A program made the translations under genes and the position numbers. This document shows positions 34,545 through 42,628 of a DNA stretch of 64,000 nucleotides, one piece after another. The stretch lies in contig NZ_QNRT01000002.1 in NCBI RefSeq assembly GCF_003315245.1, forward strand, positions 852,206 to 916,205, written 5' to 3'. This DNA is from Arenicella xantha (GTDB taxonomy: Bacteria > Pseudomonadota > Gammaproteobacteria > Arenicellales > Arenicellaceae). Each line of letters starts with the position of its first letter. Position 1 is the first letter of the stretch. Under the pieces are notes generated by a model. The model was not told the origin of the DNA. It made no database searches and worked only from the letters and a program-made list of their open reading frames with translations.

Positions 34545-35702
34545 ATGCGAGAATCTAAATTTTTATGTATAGGTTGGATCCCAATCTTGCTTTGCTCACT
34601 GTTGCTGTTAGCGCTCACATTGGCATTTAAGTGGCGCCACATTGAACAGGAAGTCGCCGCTTCTGCACAAGTTAGTTTGGCGGATTCAACTAACAGTTGG
34701 GCGACCATTGAAACTTTTAATCAAGGACGTAACGTGCTGTTGAAAGGCGAAGCGCCGAGCGCCGCAGCGGCTGCTCGAGCCGAACAACTAGCCAGCAGTG
34801 CCTATGGCGTTCGCAGTGCTAAACACATTGGTAGCGTGGCAGCCATAGCAGAGTTAGGCGATTCAAGCACACAAGCTAGCAATGCTCAGCAAGCTAACGA
34901 TGCAACGCAAACAGCCAGTAACACAAGCGCTGCGAAAAACAGCAACAATGTGCCGCCGGCGCTGGCAATGACACATGCTCAACTACTTGTTTCATCGAGT
35001 GGCGATGCAATAACGTTAAGCGGTGAATTAGCCAACCAAGCGGAAATTGATCAATTAGTCGCTGATGCTACACGTTTATTTGGTGCTGAGAATATTAAAG
35101 ACAATCTCAGTGTTGGTAGATCCGTCGAGCCGCTGCAGGCAAGCAATTTTTTGTCTGCCTTGAAGTTGCAAGCAGCTAGCGACGCCGAGATTAACCTAGT
35201 GATATATGGCAGCGATTTGCGTTTAACGGGTAACGTACCCAGCGATGCTTTACGCAGCGAATTGGAACAATCACTGAGTAGCCAATTCTCGGGCAATATT
35301 GACAATCAGCTAACTGTGCCAAAAACAATTGTGACCCGCGATGTTTGCGAAGAGTTGGTAACGCAGCTCCTGGCTAGCAGCAAGGTCAATTTTGAAACGG
35401 GCAAGGCAGATATTTCAAGTGATAGCTTTGCGCTACTAACGCGCATCGTGAGCACCGCTAAACGCTGCCCAGACGCCACTTTTGAAGTCGCTGGCCATAC
35501 AGACAACACCGGCAATGCAAACTACAACATGACGCTGAGTGCACAACGCGCTCAAGCTGTGGTGACGTATTTGCTAAACCAAGGCTTGCCTACCACGCAG
35601 TTTAGTGCAAAGGGATACGGTCCGAACCGCCCCATCGCCACTAATTCAACAGATCAGGGGCGAGCACAGAATCGTCGCATCGAATTCAAACTCAATAACT
35701 AA
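34545..35702 (+). CDS. OmpA-family protein with BON-like region
   Basis: A 385-residue protein anchored by one N-terminal helix (IPILLCSLLLLALTLAF). It has two repeats of an about 70-residue BON-like fold (ATIETFNQGRNVLLKGEAPS and LLVSSSGDAITLSGELANQA), a Ser/Thr/Asn/Gln-rich linker, and a C-terminal OmpA peptidoglycan-binding domain (about 275-385) with GHTDNTGNANYN, the conserved Asp and the Arg in NRRIEF. It probably bridges the inner membrane and peptidoglycan. The next gene starts 24 bp downstream. Confidence 0.88.
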   Translation: MRESKFLCIGWIPILLCSLLLLALTLAFKWRHIEQEVAASAQVSLADSTNSWATIETFNQGRNVLLKGEAPSAAAAARAEQLASSAYGVRSAKHIGSVAAIAELGDSSTQASNAQQANDATQTASNTSAAKNSNNVPPALAMTHAQLLVSSSGDAITLSGELANQAEIDQLVADATRLFGAENIKDNLSVGRSVEPLQASNFLSALKLQAASDAEINLVIYGSDLRLTGNVPSDALRSELEQSLSSQFSGNIDNQLTVPKTIVTRDVCEELVTQLLASSKVNFETGKADISSDSFALLTRIVSTAKRCPDATFEVAGHTDNTGNANYNMTLSAQRAQAVVTYLLNQGLPTTQFSAKGYGPNRPIATNSTDQGRAQNRRIEFKLNN

Positions 35703-35726
35703 TAGGTTTGAGTAAGGAGATTAATT

Positions 35727-36269
35727 ATGAAATATTTGTTTTTGGAAATTTGGGTGTTTTTACTTTTAGCGTTTCTACTTGGGATGTTTGTGCAATGGTT
35801 TTTCTGTTGCCGCAACAAAAAGTCAGAGTTAACCGTTGAAGAAATCACATCAACCTCTAAAACCACCAGTGCGCCCATCATATCTAGCACCGAGACTTTA
35901 GGCGCTGATACATCGGTTCCAGTAGAAGCGACACCAGTAGAAGTGGCTCCGGTTGCCGCCGCACTGTCTGCAGCAGACTTAGCACGCCCCTTCGGATTTG
36001 ACACGGCGCCGAGCGATGCCGATGACATTAAGCGAATTAAAGGTATTGGCTCAGTTATTGAAAAGACCTTGAACGAGTTGGGAATCTACCAATTCAAGCA
36101 AATCGCTGCGTGGAACGACGACAACGTAAGTTGGGTAGAAAGCTCATTAGCATTCCCTGGCAGAATCACGCGTGAGAACTGGATTGAACAAGCAAAAACC
36201 TTATCTCAAGGCGGCACCACCGAGTTCGCTAAACGTGTAGACAAGGGCTCGGTTGACTACAAAAGTTAA
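35727..36269 (+). CDS. Membrane-anchored helix-hairpin-helix protein
   Basis: A 180-residue protein with one N-terminal membrane helix (LFLEIWVFLLLAFLLGMFVQ), an about 65-residue Thr/Ser/Pro/Ala-rich linker, and a C-terminal helix-hairpin-helix domain (DDIKRIKGIGSVIEKTLNEL then GIYQFKQIAAW) of the COG3743 type. Such domains occur in proteins annotated loosely as flap-endonuclease-like, but no nuclease residues are present. The same pairing with an OmpA-like gene suggests an envelope complex. A strong terminator follows. Confidence 0.82.
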   Translation: MKYLFLEIWVFLLLAFLLGMFVQWFFCCRNKKSELTVEEITSTSKTTSAPIISSTETLGADTSVPVEATPVEVAPVAAALSAADLARPFGFDTAPSDADDIKRIKGIGSVIEKTLNELGIYQFKQIAAWNDDNVSWVESSLAFPGRITRENWIEQAKTLSQGGTTEFAKRVDKGSVDYKS

Positions 36270-36312
36270 TCACTATTATCGATGATTTGTAGCGCTACAT
36301 TGACGCTAACAC

Positions 36313-36357
36313 AAAAAGCGGTCTCTCCTAGTTACTCAAAAGGGAGGCCGCTTTTTT
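36313..36357. terminator. Bidirectional terminator
   Basis: AAAAAGCGGTCTCTCC pairs with GGGAGGCCGCTTTTTT with one or two mismatches. T-run at 36351-36356 on the plus strand and A-run at 36313-36317. It lies between convergent genes. Confidence 0.88.
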
Positions 36358-36384
36358 GTTGCTCAGTAAAACACAGAATGTCGA

Positions 36385-38127
36385 CTAGGTAGCAAACTGT
36401 AGCGCATTGTCATTGCGTTGAATCACACTGCGTTTAATCACTCGGCTGGTATAGTTTGGCTCCAGCACGGTGCTAACCGCAACAAAGCTAGCTTCGGCCT
36501 GTTCACGACCAAGGTCTAAACGAACATAGCCCTGGTTAAGATTATCGGTCCAAATCACTTCATCAAGTTGTGACTCGAACAGTCTATCTAGCTTCTCCGC
36601 TACCGGCCGACTCCAGCCACTCTCGACAAAATCACCTGGTGATGAAATTCCAGCGGTACCTAACTCAACGCCCATTGCAACGCCACTATCATCGCTGATC
36701 TTGTTGATCCAAAAGCTATGACTATCGCCAGTGAGAAACACCAGATCAGTGGCAGACACAGATTGGCAGGCCTCATAAAAACGCTGACGTGCCCACGGAT
36801 AACCATCCCAAGTGTCAGTATAAAACGGCATATTGTACTTACCTTTCCAAACCAAGGCTTGCGCTGCAAAGCTTTCCATTTGTTCCGGTGGTTCGCCGTC
36901 TAAAACACCCATGCTAAGTACGTCGGGAACTAACATTCGGGCAATCGGACTTGCACTGCCAAGCAAGTGCCAAGGCTGCATTGTGCCCTCGGTTGGAGCA
37001 AACTCTTGTTGCACCAACGCTTCGGTTTCACTTGAAAGCATCCGCCGCCCCGGCTCGGCGATCACGTCTTGCGTAAAGCGCTCAGCATCGGCCATGGATT
37101 GGATCCCTTCAAAATATTTGAGGTAATCAATTTGTTCTGCACGTGCGGTATGACGAGTTTCAAGCGTCACCAGATTTGCGAGATCACCGATCCGATAAGC
37201 ACGCGAAAATGCCAAGCGTTCATCTAGTGTGTGCGGGTCGCGAATAGGCATCCATTCATAGTACGCGCGCACCGATGCCGAGCGTCTGTCAGCCCACTCA
37301 CCTTCAGTGTCAGCTTGATGGTTTTGCGCGCCGCCGATCCATGGGTTATTAGCCGTTTCATGGTCGTCCCAACAACACACCATGGGATGCGTAGCGTGCA
37401 TCGCAAGGCTACCCTGATCTGTTTTGTATTGCGCATGTCGAGCGCGGTAATCTGCCAGACTTACAATTTCATGCGCAGGCTCATGCACTCTGCCGATTTG
37501 CTGCGCTGTTTCAGCACCCCAACCGTCAGCCCCGTACTCGTAAATATAGTCTCCAGTATGTAATACCAGATCAACTTTGGAATCGTTAGCAATGGCATCA
37601 TAGGCATTAAAAAAGCCAAAAGCGTAATTAGAACAAGATGCCAGCGCGATGCCATATTGGTTAAGACTACCGACCGGCAGAGTCTTAGTTCGCCCCACTG
37701 GCGATAGCGTATTCGCGAACTTAAAACGGTAATAATAAGCCGTGCCTGATTTAAGGTTTGCGGGAATCGCCTTTACGGTGAAATCCTGTTCCGCATCGGT
37801 GGTGACTTGGCCGTGTGACACGAGCTCTTTGAAATCAGGGCTAAGTGACACCTCCCAATCAACCAGTGCCGGCGCATTGGCATTAACATGCGTCCAAATC
37901 ACGACGCTATCAGCAGCTGGATCGCCGCTGGCAATTCCATACTGAAACATCGACGAGGTAAGTTGCTTGGCTGCCCGCCAATGGTTAGTCAGCGATGACT
38001 CAGCTTGCTTCACCGATGCGTCTGTTGAGGCATTGCCACTCGGCTTAGTGCTTGATGGTTTGCAGGCGGCCAGCACGCTACTGGCGATAAGTCCGAGTAC
38101 GGCACGGCGTTGTAAAAATGATTTCAT
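36385..38127 (-). CDS. phoD: Alkaline phosphatase D (PhoD-like)
   Basis: A 580-residue phosphodiesterase/phosphatase. N-terminus MKSFLQRRAVLGLIASSVLA then Cys: a twin-arginine signal with a lipobox (LAAC), so likely a Tat-exported lipoprotein. The catalytic region follows PhoD: LHTGDYIYEYG, CWDDHETANNPW, and FLTGDSHSFW hold the metal-binding Asp, Asn and His residues. It releases phosphate from phosphoesters using calcium and iron in known enzymes. I chose the start at 38127 because the Tat motif begins there; the frame is open to 38184. The neighbouring TonB receptor may bring in the matching substrate. Confidence 0.92.
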   Translation of the reverse strand: MKSFLQRRAVLGLIASSVLAACKPSSTKPSGNASTDASVKQAESSLTNHWRAAKQLTSSMFQYGIASGDPAADSVVIWTHVNANAPALVDWEVSLSPDFKELVSHGQVTTDAEQDFTVKAIPANLKSGTAYYYRFKFANTLSPVGRTKTLPVGSLNQYGIALASCSNYAFGFFNAYDAIANDSKVDLVLHTGDYIYEYGADGWGAETAQQIGRVHEPAHEIVSLADYRARHAQYKTDQGSLAMHATHPMVCCWDDHETANNPWIGGAQNHQADTEGEWADRRSASVRAYYEWMPIRDPHTLDERLAFSRAYRIGDLANLVTLETRHTARAEQIDYLKYFEGIQSMADAERFTQDVIAEPGRRMLSSETEALVQQEFAPTEGTMQPWHLLGSASPIARMLVPDVLSMGVLDGEPPEQMESFAAQALVWKGKYNMPFYTDTWDGYPWARQRFYEACQSVSATDLVFLTGDSHSFWINKISDDSGVAMGVELGTAGISSPGDFVESGWSRPVAEKLDRLFESQLDEVIWTDNLNQGYVRLDLGREQAEASFVAVSTVLEPNYTSRVIKRSVIQRNDNALQFAT

Positions 38128-38256
38128 AAGGTCTCTTCTGTCGGCATTTGGCCACATCGTTTTATTGGCTAGTTTAGCCTGCAATGAGACCAGGGCAAAA
38201 AAAAGAACCGACAGCCTCCGTGCCGTCGATTCCCAAGGGCAAAGTGTTTGGCAGCG

Positions 38257-40641
38257 TTAGAAATCTGCCGAGATCGACAACACAGCAGTTCGCGGGGCAC
38301 CAATCCAAGCACCGAAACCGGAAATTCCGCCAAGATAGGATTCGTCGAACAAGTTGTTTACCACCACGCTGAAGTCCATTGCGTCGAGCGACTCACTAAA
38401 CACAGCTCCGGTCACGCCAAAGTAAAAATCGCTAGTCGTGTAAGACTCGGCTACCGAGCTGTTAGCACGATCTATAAAGCGGTCGTCTACGTATTTAATG
38501 CTTAACCCAGTGCGGTAAATATCATTATTCCAGTCAGCTGACACCACCAATGAATTTTCAGGCGTGTTCACTACCGTGTTTGCTGGAAAAATACCAAGCG
38601 CGGCATCTGCTGCCGCCCCTAAGCCAGTACCGACATACGTCGCATTGATGCGAGTAAACGCCGAGTAGAGTGATAAAGAGTCGCTGATCGAATAGGTTCC
38701 AGACACTTCAAAGCCATCGGTCTCAATACCACCAACGTTGTCATAGCGGCCATCGGTGCCAATTGCGTAATTAGGAATATTGCCGGCCGTTTGCGCACCA
38801 AAAAACTCTAAGCGATTTTCAAATGTGCTGTTGAAATACGTTACCGTCGCTGACGCTTGGTCACCGACGAAGCGTAAACCCAGTTCGACATTTTCCGAGG
38901 TTTCAGGATCAATGTCCGAGGTATCGACTGCGTCCTGCTCCAGCACTAGATCACCCAATGCTTTGTAGTTTTCAGAATAGCTGGCAAACAGCTCTAGTCC
39001 GTCTACCGGGGTATCCCAACGCACTCCGCCGGAGAACAGAACATCAGAATCCGAGTTCAAGCTTGTGCGATTACCCGCATCGAAGTTGTCAACGCGTTCA
39101 ACATCAACAAAGAATTGGCGAATGCCGACGGTGGCGGTTAGCGAACCAATCGAAAGACTGTCTTCGAGATAATAATTGAGCACTTCACGGGGGTACTCAC
39201 GATCATATTGAACGTAGTATGGCTGTGGATCAAAGTCTGGCCCAACGCTTGTATCAATAATTCGGTGCCAGTCTCGAGATTCATTGCGGGTTTGATCTTC
39301 GTACCACACCCCTAGGCGAACTTCGTTGTCATGCCCGCCAAGTTCCATTTGATACGCTAGATCCGCAGTCAAACCGAGCCGATCTTTCTGATAATGAGTA
39401 TGCCGATAAGACTGTACCGCGATCGCGCCATCTTGATAACAAGCCGGATCATATTCAGGTCCAGCGCCGCCGTATGGAAACGTAATAGACGAAGCACAGC
39501 CATCGCGAGCAGTTAACGCATTGCCAGCCGCATCGACGAAATAGAACGCGCCGGTAATCGGCTCACCATAAACTGTATTGCCGCCCAACACTTCGGATTC
39601 AGGCCCACCATTGTCATTAGCCACATCAACGATCTGCGGCGGAACCCAATCACCCCGCCCCTCGTTATCATGCATATACACGCCAGCACTTAAGCTAAGG
39701 CCACTATCCAGTTCGTGATCTAGCTTAAGATACCCAAAGGTATTTTCGCGCAAGGTTGACCAACCCCGACGATGCACCTGATCAACATAAGGAATGCCGG
39801 TCCAGTCGCCCAATAGCCGATCAGAATTTGGATCGGCTTGAAACTCACTTAAGGTAATCCGTTGATAGTTATCCTCTTGAACTTCGTCGTAAGCCAAATA
39901 GGCAGTGATAGTCGTTTGGCCCAATTCCGAAATCAGCTTTGCGGCTAAATGATCGCGATCATTCTCGGCGGCATTATTAACCCAGTCTGTGGCCTCCTGA
40001 TGCGATGCCGAAACAAACAACCTTGTCGATTCTTCGAGCACGGTTCCAGTATCGTAACTTACCGCATAACGTAAGGCGTCGTGATCACCGAAAGAGACCT
40101 GTGCGTTGGCGCCAGCAGTGTGACGCGGATCACGGGTCAGGAAATTCAACGTACCGCCAAGGGCTTCGAGAGACCGTGAACCAATATCAGCGGTGCCTTG
40201 TGATACGTCAACACCTTGCAAATTAGACGAGTCGACAAAACGATTCGCCTTAGAGCCTCCACCGTAATTGGATTCACCATTCGGGAAACCATCAATGGTT
40301 ATACCCACCTGCTGATCTGACAAGCTATTTTGAAAACCACGCAGGTTGATTGTGGTCGACCAATCGTCAAAACCAAACGCATCGCCTTCAGTAATATTGA
40401 CGCCAGGTAAGGTATTAATCGTAGCTAAAACCGAGGTAATTGGATTTTGCTGATGTTGCATACTCTCAGTGGTTGACTGGTTTGCAAATATTTTTTGTTT
40501 ACTCACAACAATAATTTCTTCCAGTGCGCCCTCTTCGGCATAGCTAACTGACACTGACAAACCACTCATAAGAGTTGTTGCAAGAAGAATTGATTGCGCC
40601 AATCGCGTGCGCGTAGCATGCATGGTGACTGATGACTTCAT
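38257..40641 (-). CDS. TonB-dependent outer-membrane receptor
   Basis: A 794-residue receptor precursor. A signal peptide (to about AYAEE) is followed by the TonB-box region (LEEIIVVSKQK), the plug domain (SVLATINTLPGVNITEGDAF, then INLRGFQ) and a 22-strand barrel ending VLSISADF. The start at 40641 (MKSSVTMHATR) is chosen from several Met codons. It lies 129 bp upstream of phoD on the same strand and may be co-transcribed, which suggests uptake of a phosphorus compound; the ligand is unknown. Confidence 0.9.
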   Translation of the reverse strand: MKSSVTMHATRTRLAQSILLATTLMSGLSVSVSYAEEGALEEIIVVSKQKIFANQSTTESMQHQQNPITSVLATINTLPGVNITEGDAFGFDDWSTTINLRGFQNSLSDQQVGITIDGFPNGESNYGGGSKANRFVDSSNLQGVDVSQGTADIGSRSLEALGGTLNFLTRDPRHTAGANAQVSFGDHDALRYAVSYDTGTVLEESTRLFVSASHQEATDWVNNAAENDRDHLAAKLISELGQTTITAYLAYDEVQEDNYQRITLSEFQADPNSDRLLGDWTGIPYVDQVHRRGWSTLRENTFGYLKLDHELDSGLSLSAGVYMHDNEGRGDWVPPQIVDVANDNGGPESEVLGGNTVYGEPITGAFYFVDAAGNALTARDGCASSITFPYGGAGPEYDPACYQDGAIAVQSYRHTHYQKDRLGLTADLAYQMELGGHDNEVRLGVWYEDQTRNESRDWHRIIDTSVGPDFDPQPYYVQYDREYPREVLNYYLEDSLSIGSLTATVGIRQFFVDVERVDNFDAGNRTSLNSDSDVLFSGGVRWDTPVDGLELFASYSENYKALGDLVLEQDAVDTSDIDPETSENVELGLRFVGDQASATVTYFNSTFENRLEFFGAQTAGNIPNYAIGTDGRYDNVGGIETDGFEVSGTYSISDSLSLYSAFTRINATYVGTGLGAAADAALGIFPANTVVNTPENSLVVSADWNNDIYRTGLSIKYVDDRFIDRANSSVAESYTTSDFYFGVTGAVFSESLDAMDFSVVVNNLFDESYLGGISGFGAWIGAPRTAVLSISADF

Positions 40642-40947
40642 TAAGGTGACCCAAGACAAAATAGTTAAATTCAAGCGCCTTAGTGTCGTGACTCATCATG
40701 ACAATTTGGTATCAATCACGTTACCAAAATATGAATTTTTTGTGACATGACTGACACATAGTGTTTGATGCGGAGGGTCCATTAGCAAGTCTCGTGGACA
40801 CTTATTAGTGGAACAAAGTTCAACCGAGTCGCGCGTCTAATTTATGCCGAAAAAATGTGTAGCATGACAATTCCCTGTCATGCATAAGTCGGCCTCGTAA
40901 GAGACCGACTTATCAAGCAATTGGGTTAGCCACCCATGCACCTAGTT
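40642..40947. other. 306-bp promoter and terminator region with two adjacent hairpins
   Basis: Two perfect hairpins stand side by side: GCATGACA/TGTCATGC (40862-40883) and ATAAGTCGG/CCGACTTAT (40884-40913). The second lies 35 bp beyond the stop of the gene at 40948 and may be its terminator, although no U-run follows. Several TGTCA words (around 40700-40760) near the receptor promoter are not spaced by the 11 bp of PHO boxes. No gene seen. Confidence 0.55.
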
Positions 40948-41979
40948 TTAGAACGCTTTTTGCCAACCTATGGTGTAGGTTGCATCCGTTTCCAATTGTG
41001 GGCCGTCTAGGTCTTGATCAATTGGCCTAGCATATTCAAACGCCAAGCGGTGACCATTGCTAAACGCATAGTTCAAACCTAACGACAGATCTAGGCGAGT
41101 ACCTGCCTGCAAATCTGTGTTGGCGGTTTGCACCATCATCGGGTTTAGTTGGTCGTTGCTGCCACTAATGTTGTCCCAATCCAGCAGATTTAATCGAGCC
41201 GAGACACTTAGCTGGTCACTCAAATCGCGCGCAACCCAAGACGTCAAACCAAGGCGATCACCCAGCGTATAGCCTTCATCGTTTTCATCGAGGCGGATAG
41301 TGGCAGTGACTTGCGCGCCCATGCTAGTGCGCTGACCGATACGAGCAACATAGGTGATGCCAGGCAATAAGTCATATGTGCCAGAACCAAGTTGCATTGG
41401 GTACGGTAACAAGGCATCGAGCTGAGCTGGCGTATCATCTCGTTCAGTGGTCGAGCCGGTCGGCAGACTGACGCCAACGTTCAGATGCAGTTTATGCGCG
41501 CCACGATCTAATATACCAATCAATGCCCCTAGTTTTACGTCACCAACACCAGAAGACTCAGTGCGAAATGTATTCCCATTTCGCATCACGTGGTCCATGT
41601 CACTTTCAACAAAACTACCCATGGCACTCAGCGTAACTCGATCACTAACGCCGTACATCATGCCGACCATATGCATGGTCATTGGCATCCGCGTCGGCGC
41701 CACCATAAATTGGCCTGGGGCCATCATGCTACCAACAATATCACTGGTCGACACACGCTCATCGCCCACTCGATTGCCTTCCATATCCATACGCATCGCA
41801 CGATACGAGAACATAATTTCGCCTTGGGAGTGGCGATGATCACCCATAACGCCGATAGGCGCGTGACCCGATGCTAGATTCGCACCATGATTAACATTGT
41901 TATCGGCCCATACCGATACAGAAGCTGAAGCAGCAATAAACGCCGAGCAAACGCTGGCAATTCGTAAAGAGTTTTTCAT
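40948..41979 (-). CDS. Outer-membrane transporter (MetA-pathway-like barrel)
   Basis: A 343-residue precursor. Signal peptide about 1-25 (ending VSVWA), then a His/Met-rich segment (GVMGDHRHSQGEIM and SMMAPGQFMVAPTRMPMTMH) and a barrel of the Phenol_MetA_deg/transporter type ending TIGWQKAF. Relatives with this Met-rich opening are often found by copper-handling genes and beside DUF2946 proteins, as here. A copper or metal-related role is suspected from the Met and His residues, not proven. Confidence 0.78.
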   Translation of the reverse strand: MKNSLRIASVCSAFIAASASVSVWADNNVNHGANLASGHAPIGVMGDHRHSQGEIMFSYRAMRMDMEGNRVGDERVSTSDIVGSMMAPGQFMVAPTRMPMTMHMVGMMYGVSDRVTLSAMGSFVESDMDHVMRNGNTFRTESSGVGDVKLGALIGILDRGAHKLHLNVGVSLPTGSTTERDDTPAQLDALLPYPMQLGSGTYDLLPGITYVARIGQRTSMGAQVTATIRLDENDEGYTLGDRLGLTSWVARDLSDQLSVSARLNLLDWDNISGSNDQLNPMMVQTANTDLQAGTRLDLSLGLNYAFSNGHRLAFEYARPIDQDLDGPQLETDATYTIGWQKAF

Positions 41980-42083
41980 CTAACAATCCTGAGCAAACAT
42001 TGCTCATTAGTTGTGCTCTAGCTAAAACGCCAGACACAATAAAAGAAGCAGCGGCGACGTGCCCTGCAGGTAAAGTTGGGTTG

Positions 42084-42458
42084 TTAAAGACGAAAAGGTG
42101 GGGAACGAGCACTCGCCTCACTGGGCAATAAAAATGTCTTGGCATCATTCGTCGCTAGTGACGGACGATCTACCCTAAAATAGTTAAAGTCATCACTGAC
42201 TAAATCAAGCACTACATAAGGCGTGTCATCATTAGACAGAACGCAATAAATACAATGCTGACTGCTGTCCTCGCTAGACGGCACCTGAGCCGATTCCAAC
42301 TCAACCCATTGGTAGCCTTGTGAGGTGCAGAGCAGTACTCGAGTCGGTGTTTCGCTCAGCGACTCATTTGCCGCAACCAAGCTAGGCAGCAACAAATTAC
42401 CAATCAAACAGATTAGCAGCCAATAATGCGTAATAGTTAACTTGGTAGGCCGGTGCAT
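42084..42458 (-). CDS. DUF2946-like protein
   Basis: A 124-residue protein with an N-terminal hydrophobic segment (HYWLLICLIGNLLLPSLVAA) and the DUF2946 blocks LLCTSQGYQWVEL and HCIYC followed by a C-terminal SPPFRL. DUF2946 proteins are commonly encoded next to copper-related outer-membrane transporters or TonB receptors, and their function is unknown. The ATG at 42458 (MHRPTKL) is chosen over a frame opening at 42485. It precedes the transporter gene on the same strand by 104 bp. Confidence 0.8.
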   Translation of the reverse strand: MHRPTKLTITHYWLLICLIGNLLLPSLVAANESLSETPTRVLLCTSQGYQWVELESAQVPSSEDSSQHCIYCVLSNDDTPYVVLDLVSDDFNYFRVDRPSLATNDAKTFLLPSEASARSPPFRL

Positions 42459-42628
42459 GGCACAATCGTAGTGCGAACCTAGCACGACATCAAGCCAAAA
42501 TTAAGAGAGTCTTCGGTATTAATTTGTAGCAGCAAACGAACGACATAACTTAAAATTATCGTGGTTCGCCTACTGCTACGATCGCCGGTCTTACCCCGAA
42601 CGATTTACTCTTTATTGCTTACTTCTTG

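Noticed and set aside
40690-40770. PHO-box-like TGTCA words before the TonB receptor
   Set aside because: The spacing between TGTCA words (for example 9 bp) does not fit the 11-bp repeat of PhoB sites.
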